DNA of 64,000 nt, taken from positions 1,426,001-1,490,000 of the forward strand of contig JAWKTN010000001.1 in the NCBI GenBank assembly GCA_041399065.1, read 5' to 3'. The position numbers and the translations under genes are program-made. Source of the DNA: JAGQPD01 sp020426865. Its GTDB lineage: Bacteria; Planctomycetota; Planctomycetia; Pirellulales; Pirellulaceae. The notes beneath the pieces were generated by a model, which was not told the origin of the DNA, ran no database searches, and was given only the letters and a program-made list of their open reading frames with translations. Below are positions 8,832 to 16,543 of the stretch, piece by piece (positions within the stretch are counted from its first letter, which is position 1; each line of letters begins with the position of its first letter).

Positions 8832-9209
8832 GGAACTGCTCGGTAACGTCGTCGCTGCTTATGTGCAGGCAGCAGTCCAGTCGGTCACAGATCAATCGGA
8901 GGACGTGACCTCGATCATCGTGCCAGGTGGCGGATCTTCGATCTGACTGTCGCTTTCGCACAGTTTAAGATTTCCTGTCTGCAATCATCTTTGGTATTTC
9001 ACGTCGCCATAAAATGAACGGCAATCGGAGCGAGATATTGGTACCGCACGGCAACGGACACCGTACCTATCGGGAAAATGTCCTGTTACAGCGTCACCCT
9101 ACTTCACGGGTGGCATGTGACAGTTCGACGCAACACTTTTCGTTAGTCCTACGGTATCCTACAATCATTGCATCCGCGGCCATCATTCTGAGGGGACAGC
9201 AAACAGCAC
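8711..9209. other. Intergenic stretch left of the NACHT gene
   Basis: Apart from the two doubtful short frames at 8703-8946, I see no gene, RNA or clear promoter here. It must hold the promoter and leader of the 9210 gene. Confidence 0.5.
8809..8946 (+). CDS. Possible 45-residue peptide with Gly-rich tail
   Basis: From a TTG at 8809 the frame reads an acidic amphipathic segment (EQDLDLKELLGNVVAAYVQ) and ends in VPGGGSSI. Third codon positions are mostly G or C, as in neighbouring real genes, which argues weakly for coding. The frame is open back to about 8689 without an ATG. The shape (helical acidic front, small-residue tail) recalls peptide precursors, but no maturation enzyme is adjacent, so this is a weak call. 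Confidence 0.25.
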   Translation: MEQDLDLKELLGNVVAAYVQAAVQSVTDQSEDVTSIIVPGGGSSI

Positions 9210-12200
9210 ATGAAGACGGGCAAGCCAGACCTAGACCAGCGACGACGAAACGAAGACGCTACCGGCGTATTCTTCGATCTGATGAAGATGCAAAAGAATA
9301 GCAAGGGCTGTGCTTTGGTCCGCCGCCATTTGACCGGCAGCCACTGCGTGCTGCTGAAAGCAGCTCGGGAGCAATGGCGCAAACGCACGTTAACTGGTTG
9401 GGTCGAGGAAGCTCGTACAGCATTTCAGGCGAGCGTTTGGAACACTGAAACCTGGGCCCCCGCAATCGAGAAGCGGTTGGATGTGATCGCGTTGTTGACA
9501 AAAAAGAAAGCGGCCCCTGAGGCGTACATCGACGAAATCCAACAATTCGCGAATCAAGTTGAACACGCGTGGTCCTATTCCATTGTAGATGCTTGCCGCG
9601 AGAGATTTGCAGACGTGTCCGCTTGTAAGGATAGACGCAGCGCCGCATCGGCACTGGAGCCTTCGTTCCTTTCTGTTCTTCCCCACGCAGCATTGAAGAA
9701 TGCATTTCGAGCTTTGGGCACCGACCCGGATGTCGGTTGGTTGCATCCAGGGCTGCTTCTCGCTGGTGACACGATCGCGTATGTGACGCGGAGCAAGAAG
9801 CAGCTCGTACCAGATCGCTATTGCGCCAGCTACGTCATGTTTGCATTCGCAAATCGGGGAGGCGTCGTTGCCGAACTAGTGATGGAACGCTTGGCACACG
9901 GCTGCGGAGTGTTGATCCCGTCCGCGAAGGCCAGCGGCTATTTGTCCATGAACGCATCACGCGAACCGTTTTCGCTTGGATTGCAACACGCGTGGTACGC
10001 GGTACGGGAGCAATATGCTGCGGGATGGGATTGCGACTATCGCTGGTCACTTAATCTGCGGCGAGCCTTTTATGACCTAAGATCGCAGCTACCACAACTC
10101 ACGACGATCCCTTTGGATGGGCGGTCGGGCGAGGTTGCCTTCGCGTGCGCGATGATGGCGGTACATCCAGACAATCCGGACTCGGCGAACGACAATGCGC
10201 TCGACTTGCGATCGGCCGTTACGGCGAAATTTGCCGAACCTTTGTCGTCACGTTTGGCAATTGCCGGCGTGGACGACATTGATCTCAAAACCGTATTTCC
10301 CAGCCTCCTTCGTATGCACATGTGGACCTGTGTGCATGCAACTAATCAGGATGACGGCTGCATGCCATCGAATGATCCCGACATCGAGCTGAAACCGGCG
10401 GTGGACCTTAACGGGGCGTACGAAGGGCTTTCCAAGTGGCGTCGGATCACTTTGGCGGTGAAGAAGGGGATTTACGATCGAGCCACTCGGCTACGCGAAA
10501 AACTTTGTGGAGCCGAAGTTGAGCAGTGGGAGCGCGAAGGACGCAACTACGTTGTTTCCCCCCTGACGCAAGTGCTAGCCGAACATGTAGTGGCTCGTGA
10601 TACGCAGGACAACGATCCTGCCTCGGGTCGAAAACGAAAATTGTCGCCGGATGAACTCGAACAGCTACGGAAGGGAACCTGGCGCGATCCGCACGCACCG
10701 AGCGGTTCGGACATGGCTCCCCGCGTCGCAATTTTTGGCAACAGTGGCATCGGCAAATCGATCCAGCTACTTGTGTCAGAGCAGGCAATTGCGGGCGACA
10801 ACGACGATCGAGTACCCATTCGTGTCGGTAAGAATGAAGACGGGAGTGTTTCGCTACATGAATTCGAATGGCGACAGCAACCCCAGGACGTGCTGGACAA
10901 TCTGTTTCAACGTACGGTGGCCGAGTTTGTTCCAACAGAGTACGAGGCGATGAGTACAGAATGGTTGAACCGTCAGGCCAAACACGGAGAATTGGTGCTG
11001 CTGTTCGACGCACTGGACGAACGCCGTCGTAATGATCGAGACTTTTCAGGATTGGGCACGTTCTTGCGAAGTCGCAATATACGCGGATGTTTCTCCGTGC
11101 TCGCCGGCCGGCACAGCTCTCGGTTCTCGCAGGACGTCGTATTCGAATGTCTGCGGTCCGAGGAATGGTCAATGCTGGAAATGTTAGGGTTTGGGCCCGA
11201 CGAGCAGCGACAATTCTTGGGTAGCAAACTGTCGCCAATGTTGATACCACACAAACCGGAACTAAATGTTTTGTCGGACGACGACGAACGGAAACGCCAT
11301 CAATGGAAGGATCTGTTGGAGACGCCGCTCCTGATCAAGATGATGAAGGAGCTGGCACTTTCAGGTGACTTGAAAAACGTCGCGAATCGATTTGATCTGT
11401 ATACCCGCGCGGTAGACAACTTAGTTTCTAAGGGAGTATCGAACGTCAAGACCGACGCCTCATCTCGGCGGGGCTTAATCAAGACCATCCGCGATACATT
11501 GGGGCCAATTTCGCTGAAGATGATTTGCGATAGCAACTTCACGTCGGCCCTAACGGGGGCTGCTTACCAAGGCGCCTTGGAGAAGTACGAAACGACGATT
11601 GAAAACCTCAAGAAACTCGATCTGTTAACCCAACACCACGTGATGGACGGCGTTGAGGAGGAAGGCGTTGCCTTTCGGCATCGGTCGTTCGTGGAGTACT
11701 TCGCGGGCATCAGACTTGCCGAACTATGGTGCGAAACAGCAAAAGACCAGACCATTGATGTCAAGGAAGAGCTAAGGTTGATTCACGAACCTGGCGATGA
11801 ATTGTCCGAATCCAGCGACAATGAGCAAGCAAACAACATCTTGAGCGAATGGGAGTGGCCATTGCGTTTCGCGCTAGCGTCCACCGAAGGACTCACCCAG
11901 CGCAACTCGCTGGCGATGTATTTGTTATCACTCAACAATCCGTGGATCGTGTACGAATCGATCGATCAAGACAAAATCAGCTTTTCGCCGGCAGTAGCGT
12001 GGCTTACGCGTTGGCTCGTGCACCGTGATTTATCGTTTGCTAGGGACTATAGCGACGCGCTGATGATGGAGGAAGGCGCGTTCATAGCGACGATGCCGGA
12101 GGAGGTCCCAGAACTCGTAACTCAGATCCAGGCCTCTTCGATTCTGCTGTCCGTCCGCGATAGCAGTTGTCTTGATCCGCTCTTGGATTTACGAGCGATT

Positions 12201-13037
12201 ATCGACAGCAAGAGCCGTTGGCAGTCGGCAGACGACTTTGTGCCCAGCCCCGATGGCGTTGGTGTTCAGCTGTTCGCTGCCGAATCGCTTTCTCAGAGAC
12301 GACGCGAGGTCCTGGAGCGGTTCTGCAGCAGCTTTGTTCCGCTACCGAATGGCGTGTTTGATCTCACTGAATATCACAGTCTCGCATCCTTGAAGCAGAG
12401 TGGATGGACACCCAACGATAAGGGACGGGTGCTGACGACCATTCAAGACGTGTCACTGTCAGCGTTTTTTGTCACGAACGAGGAGTTCGAAGCACTTTTC
12501 CCGAGTCACCGTCGTCGGCGAGACGGCTACAGCAACCTATACGACCAACCATGTATTTACGTCAGTTGGTACATGTGCAGAACGTTTGGTGAACTGCTAA
12601 CAGCGATAATGGGAAATGACCGGATCTATCGTTTGCCGACCGAGTGGGAGTGGGAATGGGCTTGTCGTTGGGGCGGGAAGAACAGAGACAAATATTGGTT
12701 TGGGAACCAGCCGGATTCTGAGTTGAGTTGGGGGATGGGTACGGCGCGGAGGGCCACCCGAAGTCGCCTTGATTCGGCGGAGGCGCACAGCGATCGTGGC
12801 AAGTGGCCGAATCCGGAGGACCCCATGGAATTGAGGCTGCTTGATATGACAGGGAACGTATGGTGTTGGTGCGGAAATCGGTACGACAGTGGCCGCCGCC
12901 GCGTCATGCGGGGCGGAAGCTGGATCAACCTCCCGTCGGCGGTGTACCTCGAGGCCTCGTACCGGAATTGGTACTGGCCTGAGTTCCGCGGCGGCGGCGT
13001 GGGCTTTCGCCTGGCCTCAGTTCCGGCGGGCAAGTAA
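9210..13037 (+). CDS. NACHT-type STAND NTPase with C-terminal FGE-sulfatase domain; candidate diversity-generating retroelement target
   Basis: 1275 residues. Residues 1-480 have no firm match; a segment near 325-410 (DGRSGEVAFACAMMA...) faintly resembles Lon-type S16 domains. A P-loop NTPase follows with Walker A GNSGIGKS (510-517), Walker B LLFDALDE (597-604), and the HRSFVEYFAG motif (824-833) seen in NACHT proteins, then helical repeats. From about 1060 to the end is an FGE-sulfatase (C-type-lectin-like) domain with YRLPTEWEWEWA and TGNVWCW. The tail, residues 1230-1269, keeps the fixed frame RGGSW...GFRLA while most intervening positions are NNC codons, the mark of adenine mutagenesis of AAC codons by a diversity-generating retroelement. 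STAND NTPases of this design are signal-sensing switches of immunity or conflict systems. No signal peptide or membrane segment is seen. The start has only a distant GAGGGG and is moderately sure. Confidence 0.85.
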   Translation: MKTGKPDLDQRRRNEDATGVFFDLMKMQKNSKGCALVRRHLTGSHCVLLKAAREQWRKRTLTGWVEEARTAFQASVWNTETWAPAIEKRLDVIALLTKKKAAPEAYIDEIQQFANQVEHAWSYSIVDACRERFADVSACKDRRSAASALEPSFLSVLPHAALKNAFRALGTDPDVGWLHPGLLLAGDTIAYVTRSKKQLVPDRYCASYVMFAFANRGGVVAELVMERLAHGCGVLIPSAKASGYLSMNASREPFSLGLQHAWYAVREQYAAGWDCDYRWSLNLRRAFYDLRSQLPQLTTIPLDGRSGEVAFACAMMAVHPDNPDSANDNALDLRSAVTAKFAEPLSSRLAIAGVDDIDLKTVFPSLLRMHMWTCVHATNQDDGCMPSNDPDIELKPAVDLNGAYEGLSKWRRITLAVKKGIYDRATRLREKLCGAEVEQWEREGRNYVVSPLTQVLAEHVVARDTQDNDPASGRKRKLSPDELEQLRKGTWRDPHAPSGSDMAPRVAIFGNSGIGKSIQLLVSEQAIAGDNDDRVPIRVGKNEDGSVSLHEFEWRQQPQDVLDNLFQRTVAEFVPTEYEAMSTEWLNRQAKHGELVLLFDALDERRRNDRDFSGLGTFLRSRNIRGCFSVLAGRHSSRFSQDVVFECLRSEEWSMLEMLGFGPDEQRQFLGSKLSPMLIPHKPELNVLSDDDERKRHQWKDLLETPLLIKMMKELALSGDLKNVANRFDLYTRAVDNLVSKGVSNVKTDASSRRGLIKTIRDTLGPISLKMICDSNFTSALTGAAYQGALEKYETTIENLKKLDLLTQHHVMDGVEEEGVAFRHRSFVEYFAGIRLAELWCETAKDQTIDVKEELRLIHEPGDELSESSDNEQANNILSEWEWPLRFALASTEGLTQRNSLAMYLLSLNNPWIVYESIDQDKISFSPAVAWLTRWLVHRDLSFARDYSDALMMEEGAFIATMPEEVPELVTQIQASSILLSVRDSSCLDPLLDLRAIIDSKSRWQSADDFVPSPDGVGVQLFAAESLSQRRREVLERFCSSFVPLPNGVFDLTEYHSLASLKQSGWTPNDKGRVLTTIQDVSLSAFFVTNEEFEALFPSHRRRRDGYSNLYDQPCIYVSWYMCRTFGELLTAIMGNDRIYRLPTEWEWEWACRWGGKNRDKYWFGNQPDSELSWGMGTARRATRSRLDSAEAHSDRGKWPNPEDPMELRLLDMTGNVWCWCGNRYDSGRRRVMRGGSWINLPSAVYLEASYRNWYWPEFRGGGVGFRLASVPAGK
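12897..13037 (+). repeat. Candidate DGR variable repeat (VR) in the FGE-sulfatase tail
   Basis: Between RVMRGGSW (1232-1238) and VGFRLA (1264-1269), codons 1239-1241, 1246, 1247, 1251, 1255, 1259 and 1261-1263 all end in C with varied first two bases (ATC, AAC, CTC, TAC, TTC, GGC). That is what random change of A in AAC template codons gives. The unvaried codons around them follow the family consensus. No template copy was found elsewhere in the window. Confidence 0.6.
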
Positions 13038-13348
13038 GCGTAGGCCGTCGGCGAAGCCCCGGAGGGAGCGAAAGCGGAGCCGCGACCGACGCGGGCGGAG
13101 ACGGAAGGCCGGAGCGAAGCGGCGTGAAAAATAAATTTTTTGTGAAAAAAGTTCTCTTGCAGTGCGTTCGCAGTTTGCCCACCCTGTCGATGGCGTAGAG
13201 GTTTTATTTGAATGGAAAGAAAATCTGCCAGAATTTTGAAATTCAAACCAATCGTGAGATGGTTCTTCCGTTCTGTTGATATCGGGGGGGAGATGGTACG
13301 TCGCCATCTCCGCACACTATGCCGACCAACCGAAATAGGACCACTTCA
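13038..13348. other. Gene-free stretch after the NACHT-FGE gene (possible DGR 3' element)
   Basis: About 95 bases of GC-rich, purine-biased sequence made of related GGAGCGAARCGG-type words follow the stop, then an abrupt A/T run (about 13126-13152). Later comes a perfect 8-bp hairpin (13289-13311). In known DGRs, an initiation-of-mutagenic-homing element and hairpin follow the variable repeat, so this may be shared with a template repeat elsewhere. It also carries the leader of the sigma-factor gene. Confidence 0.4.
13289..13311. other. Perfect 8-bp stem-loop before the sigma-factor gene
   Basis: GGAGATGG and CCATCTCC flank a 7-base loop. There is no T-run, so it is not a standard terminator. 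It lies 38 bases upstream of the chosen start of the next gene and could be an operator, an RNA hairpin, or part of the DGR 3' region. Confidence 0.4.
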
Positions 13349-14572
13349 ATGAACGAAAAAGAACGGCTCGAATTGTCACGAACCGAGATCTTGAACGCAC
13401 TGGCCAAATCGATCATGTCTGAGTTCTGGGACGAGCCAGCGGCCCCGCAACCCTCGATTGTGGCGGTGATCCGCCGGGCAATCGAATGGGCAGGTCAACG
13501 GCGACGTGATGCGATCACATACCGCATCACGTTGCGCGACGGACATGTCAATCCGTTTCATGAAGCGCGACTGGTTCCCGGTGATGACATTCGTGTTTGG
13601 TTTACCCGAGAGAAGCCAAACGGCGGCGACGAGCGAATCGCCGGCACGGTACGGGCGATTATGCCCACCAAGCACGTCGGTAATTCGTTGGACACCTTCG
13701 ATCCAATTGAAGCCCGCTCCCTGGACGCCTCTGGACCATTCGTCTTATCGGCCTCCAGTAACGACGAGGAAGAGGTCGTTGGATTTCTCATCTCATCTGA
13801 CGACATTCCGGAAGATTTGTCATTCACGGAGGCCGGAGCAGAATCGACAACGGGCGACATGCCGTTGGCGCTGAATTCGTCCAGCGAAACAACGGCGGAA
13901 TTCGTTGGCGATCCCGAGAGGATCCGCAAGGTTAGCTCCAGAACCGCGCGCCCCTACGTATTGCTCCATCGCGAGGAATCCTTACTAGATTTAGGCGAGA
14001 TTGTCCGCCGTGCGCAGGGAGGGGACGAGCACGCCTTTGGAGAGATCGTCCGCCGTTGCGACCGTTATCTCGATTCCGTGTTGAAATCGTCTTCCACTCG
14101 GGCGGTCGATGAGGTTGACATTAAGCAAGAAACATGGCTGGCGGTTTGGAGTGAATTGTCGGCTGCTGAGTTCCCAGAGCCGGTGTCCGCGTGTTTCATC
14201 GGATGGCTGGGTAAAATCGCGAAGAGGAAGGCAATTGACGCAAACCGAAAGGACAAAGCCGCCAAGCGCGGAGGCCGACATGAGCTGGGTTCACTGGGTA
14301 AGAAGGACATTGCTGACAAGATGTGTACGACTGCTGACAAGGTATTAGAAGCAAATGAATATGCCGCGACTGTGTCACTTGCGTTGCAGCAATTGAAACC
14401 CGAATATCAGCAGCTCATCCAATGGTCCTGCTTTGAAGGCTTGCCGCATTGCGAGATCGCTGAGAAGTTGCAAATTACCAAGCAGCAGGTTACAAACAAA
14501 CTTAGTCAAGCCAGGGGAATCTTGAGAAATATGTTACCCACACCACCAAGAGCCTTTTTCGAGACAACATGA
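13349..14572 (+). CDS. ECF-like RNA polymerase sigma factor with a ~200-residue N-terminal extension
   Basis: The C-terminal half (about residues 215-405) has sigma-70 region 2 (GDEHAFGEIVRRCDRYL...DIKQETWLAVW) and region 4 with a helix-turn-helix (LKPEYQQLIQ...EIAEKLQITKQQVTNKLSQAR), the two-domain plan of ECF sigma factors. The N-terminal 200 residues are not part of the normal ECF fold: a helical/beta section, then an acidic linker (SNDEEE...SSDDIPEDLSF). The ATG at 13349 is preferred over 13319 because AGGA lies 8 bases before it. It is the next gene after the NACHT-FGE protein on the same strand, so it may regulate or respond to that system. That link is inference from position only. Confidence 0.8.
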   Translation: MNEKERLELSRTEILNALAKSIMSEFWDEPAAPQPSIVAVIRRAIEWAGQRRRDAITYRITLRDGHVNPFHEARLVPGDDIRVWFTREKPNGGDERIAGTVRAIMPTKHVGNSLDTFDPIEARSLDASGPFVLSASSNDEEEVVGFLISSDDIPEDLSFTEAGAESTTGDMPLALNSSSETTAEFVGDPERIRKVSSRTARPYVLLHREESLLDLGEIVRRAQGGDEHAFGEIVRRCDRYLDSVLKSSSTRAVDEVDIKQETWLAVWSELSAAEFPEPVSACFIGWLGKIAKRKAIDANRKDKAAKRGGRHELGSLGKKDIADKMCTTADKVLEANEYAATVSLALQQLKPEYQQLIQWSCFEGLPHCEIAEKLQITKQQVTNKLSQARGILRNMLPTPPRAFFETT

Positions 14573-14658
14573 GCAGTTGTGATTGCTCCGAAAAGTCGTT
14601 GATACAGCGTTGATTTCGCCCGCGGTATTCGGAAATGTTTGTCTTGCCAACGTTCTGG

Positions 14659-14743
14659 CAGCCAGTCTTCATGGACAGCCAGTCTTCATGGACAGCCAGT
14701 CTTCAAGGACAGCCAGTCTTCAAGGACAGCCAGTCTTCAAGGA
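14659..14743 (+). repeat. Five tandem 17-bp units
   Basis: Unit CAGCCAGTCTTCAWGGA. The first two copies have T and the last three A at the single variable position; otherwise they are identical. Because 17 is not a multiple of three, the array does not encode a peptide repeat. Confidence 0.9.
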
Positions 14744-14842
14744 CATAGTCCCGGCAAGATGGATGCAAGTGCCCGCCAATTGCGGTGATACGGTGGCACT
14801 TGATGTTTTTTGGCGCGAGGCCATTGTTTCGACGATATACTA

Positions 14843-14860
14843 TGTGGTTCGAGGTATTGA
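14843..14860 (+). repeat. 18-bp dispersed word shared with 52482-52499
   Basis: TGTGGTTCGAGGTATTGA is exactly repeated at 52482-52499, and its first 16 bases recur at 54322-54337. At the two right-hand sites the word is flanked so that ATACC and GGTAT can pair around it. Confidence 0.7.
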
Positions 14861-14883
14861 TACCTAGTAGTGCTAGGTATCAA
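14857..14883. repeat. Perfect 11-bp inverted repeat, 5-base loop
   Basis: TTGATACCTAG pairs with CTAGGTATCAA around TAGTG. It sits about 100 bases downstream of the tRNA-Ser gene (minus strand). It lacks a T-run on either side, so it is not a typical terminator; an operator, processing hairpin or recombination site is possible. Confidence 0.75.
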
Positions 14884-14981
14884 ATCAATGCCACAGGGAA
14901 CGGGCCAGTCGTGCGCAACTGGCAGATTCTCTCGCACCCGTCCGCGGTACGGGACGCCGCGTTTAAGATAGATGTACCAAG

Positions 14982-15064
14982 CGGAGGGCATGGGATTCGA
15001 ACCCACAACCGGTTTCCCGGCACCTCAGTTCCAGTGAGGCCGCTGGCCAATTCGCTTACCCTCC
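14982..15064 (-). tRNA. tRNA-Ser (anticodon GGA)
   Basis: Read on the minus strand: acceptor stem GGAGGGU pairs with GCCCUCC, the anticodon arm CCUCA-CUGGAAC-UGAGG has anticodon GGA (codons UCC/UCU), a long variable arm (GCCGG...CCGGU) marks a class II serine tRNA, and the T-arm contains GGGUUCGAAUCCC. The discriminator base is G and CCA is not encoded. Confidence 0.95.
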
Positions 15065-15364
15065 AGTTGCGTAGTCCTGTATTTTAACTCTTCTCCTACG
15101 CGCCTCCAAGGGGAGACTCCCCACTGCGTCCGGTTGCACCGGGCAATCATCATGAGAATTCCATCGCGCCTCGACATCCGTCGTTCGCCCGCCGCCAACT
15201 CCCGCGCGCATCGTGGTGGTTTCCATTCGACGCCTTCTCTGGCATACTACTCGCTAAGCTTCCCGTTCGCGGCACCTAAAGCCGCTTGTAACGCCGGACG
15301 GCTTACACCGTGCCGCTTGCGCGTGCCGCGTTTATTGGATATGTCCCAAGCAAGGAACTGCATT
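15065..15364. other. Leader between tRNA-Ser and the membrane-protein gene
   Basis: No convincing gene. The frame of the 15365 gene is open back to 15134, but that part encodes an Arg/Ser/Pro-rich stretch without a ribosome site. It probably holds divergent promoters. Confidence 0.4.
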
Positions 15365-16048
15365 GTGCCCCCCGCTTCCGATTCGTCCGGCCCCCCACGT
15401 ATCATTACCTCCGCCGACCGCCAGTGGTTTATTCTCCAGCGCTGGCAGTTGTTCGACGGTGAATCTCGGGCCAACATCATCCGCATCGTCGCCATCGGCG
15501 TGTTCTACGCCGTCCATCTCTATACCTACACGATCCTCAAGGTTGGTACGCACCAATTCCATATGTCCGCCACGGCTTTGGCCGTCGCCTGGGCCCTTTC
15601 GACGCTGGCCGTGCTTGTCGCTATTCGCGCGCGTTTCTTCCCTACCTGGATTGCCTATCTTTCGGTGTCGCTGGACCTCTGCTTCCTCGGCTGCGTACTC
15701 ACCATCGCTCAAGGCGGTAATAGCGCGTTGGTCTCCGGGTACTTTGTGATCATCGCCCTATCGACGCTTCGCTTTCAACTGCCACTGGTATGGCTCTCCA
15801 CCGTCGGCAGCATGATCAGCTACCTTGTAGTCCTCGCTGCCAGACATCCCGACTGGTTCGGCAGCGCCAAAGACATCCCCGTACCGCGCCAGAATCAACT
15901 GATGATACTCGTCGCGCTGGCCCTGACTGGTATCACGCTCGGGCAAGTCGTTCGCCGAGTCCGTTCGCTCGCGGTCGAATACAGCCAACGCCTGGAATTG
16001 TATAACCTGCGATCCGCCCCTGTCGCCAACGAAGGGAGTGTTTCGTGA
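15365..16048 (+). CDS. Integral membrane protein of unknown function, about six membrane spans
   Basis: The roughly 227-residue protein has a polar N-terminus and then hydrophobic segments such as IIRIVAIGVFYAVHLY, TALAVAWALSTLAVLVA, WIAYLSVSLDLCFLGCVL, FVIIALSTLRFQL, MISYLVVLAA and MILVALALTGITLG, ending in a basic cytoplasmic tail. The layout resembles membrane sensor modules (MASE-like), but without an output domain. GTG 15365 is chosen for the AAGGA 7-8 bases upstream; an ATG at 15341 lacks such a site. Its stop overlaps the next start as GTGA, so the two proteins are translationally coupled. Confidence 0.7.
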   Translation: MPPASDSSGPPRIITSADRQWFILQRWQLFDGESRANIIRIVAIGVFYAVHLYTYTILKVGTHQFHMSATALAVAWALSTLAVLVAIRARFFPTWIAYLSVSLDLCFLGCVLTIAQGGNSALVSGYFVIIALSTLRFQLPLVWLSTVGSMISYLVVLAARHPDWFGSAKDIPVPRQNQLMILVALALTGITLGQVVRRVRSLAVEYSQRLELYNLRSAPVANEGSVS

Positions 16049-16536
16049 CAAAACATCCCCCCATCCAACTCGTAATCTGCCCCGAATGCGGTGCTGCTAC
16101 CGCGGCGAACATCCCCACCTGCTGGCTGTGTCATCGCTCCATCTTTCAAGACGAAGAAGTTGTCGATGCTCAATTCGCACAGAACGCGCGGGCCATTCGC
16201 AACCCAAAACTTGCGTCTATCACTGACGCTATTTCGGCAATAATGTTGTTCGGCGTGATCATCCTGATGGTGTTATTCACAATTGGTCTGGTCGCAGATT
16301 CCAAATCCGAAGTGCTTGCCATACCACTGTTGATCGCCTTCCTTCCCGGTATCATCGCTGCTGGGATCGGGCCGCGATTCATGCGGGATCCATCGGGCAA
16401 CATCACCTGGGGAGGGCGCCTACTGTCGCTGTTGCTCTTCAGCGGTATCGCGACTGGCGTGCTCGTAATGCTGGCGATCGCGTTACTCGTCGCCTTCTTT
16501 GTCTATTGCATAACGGTTATTGCACAGGGTGGTTAA
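16045..16536 (+). CDS. Zinc-ribbon membrane protein
   Basis: 163 residues. The N-terminus has two CxxC knuckles (CPEC...CWLC, about residues 12-32), as in small zinc ribbons, followed by at least three hydrophobic helices (IMLFGVIILMVLFTIGLVA, LLIAFLPGIIAAGIG, LLSLLLFSGIATGVLVMLA and on). The GTG start overlaps the previous stop by four bases, with GAAGGGA upstream. Function unknown; with its neighbour it may form a membrane complex or serve the radical SAM enzyme that starts 7 bases later. Confidence 0.75.
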   Translation: MTKHPPIQLVICPECGAATAANIPTCWLCHRSIFQDEEVVDAQFAQNARAIRNPKLASITDAISAIMLFGVIILMVLFTIGLVADSKSEVLAIPLLIAFLPGIIAAGIGPRFMRDPSGNITWGGRLLSLLLFSGIATGVLVMLAIALLVAFFVYCITVIAQGG

Positions 16537-16543
16537 ACGCAAC

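Larger units (their letters stand above)
14573..14981. other. Non-coding stretch with minisatellite and inverted repeat, left of tRNA-Ser
   Basis: Contains five 17-bp tandem units and an 11-bp inverted repeat, listed separately. A frame reading through it (14583-14867) is mostly repeat and is not credible as a gene. Confidence 0.6.

Noticed and set aside
12626..13315. Minus-strand frames across the end of the NACHT-FGE gene, which could be mistaken for a DGR accessory gene
   Set aside because: No reverse transcriptase (YxDD) or Avd-like motif; composition is that of an antisense shadow.
14583..14867. 94-codon frame over the 17-bp repeats
   Set aside because: Repeat unit is not a multiple of three and the frame is mostly the array; chance open frame.
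14982..15064. tRNA-Ser as attachment site for an island covering 1-14900
   Set aside because: I found no direct repeat of the tRNA 3' end and no integrase in the window.
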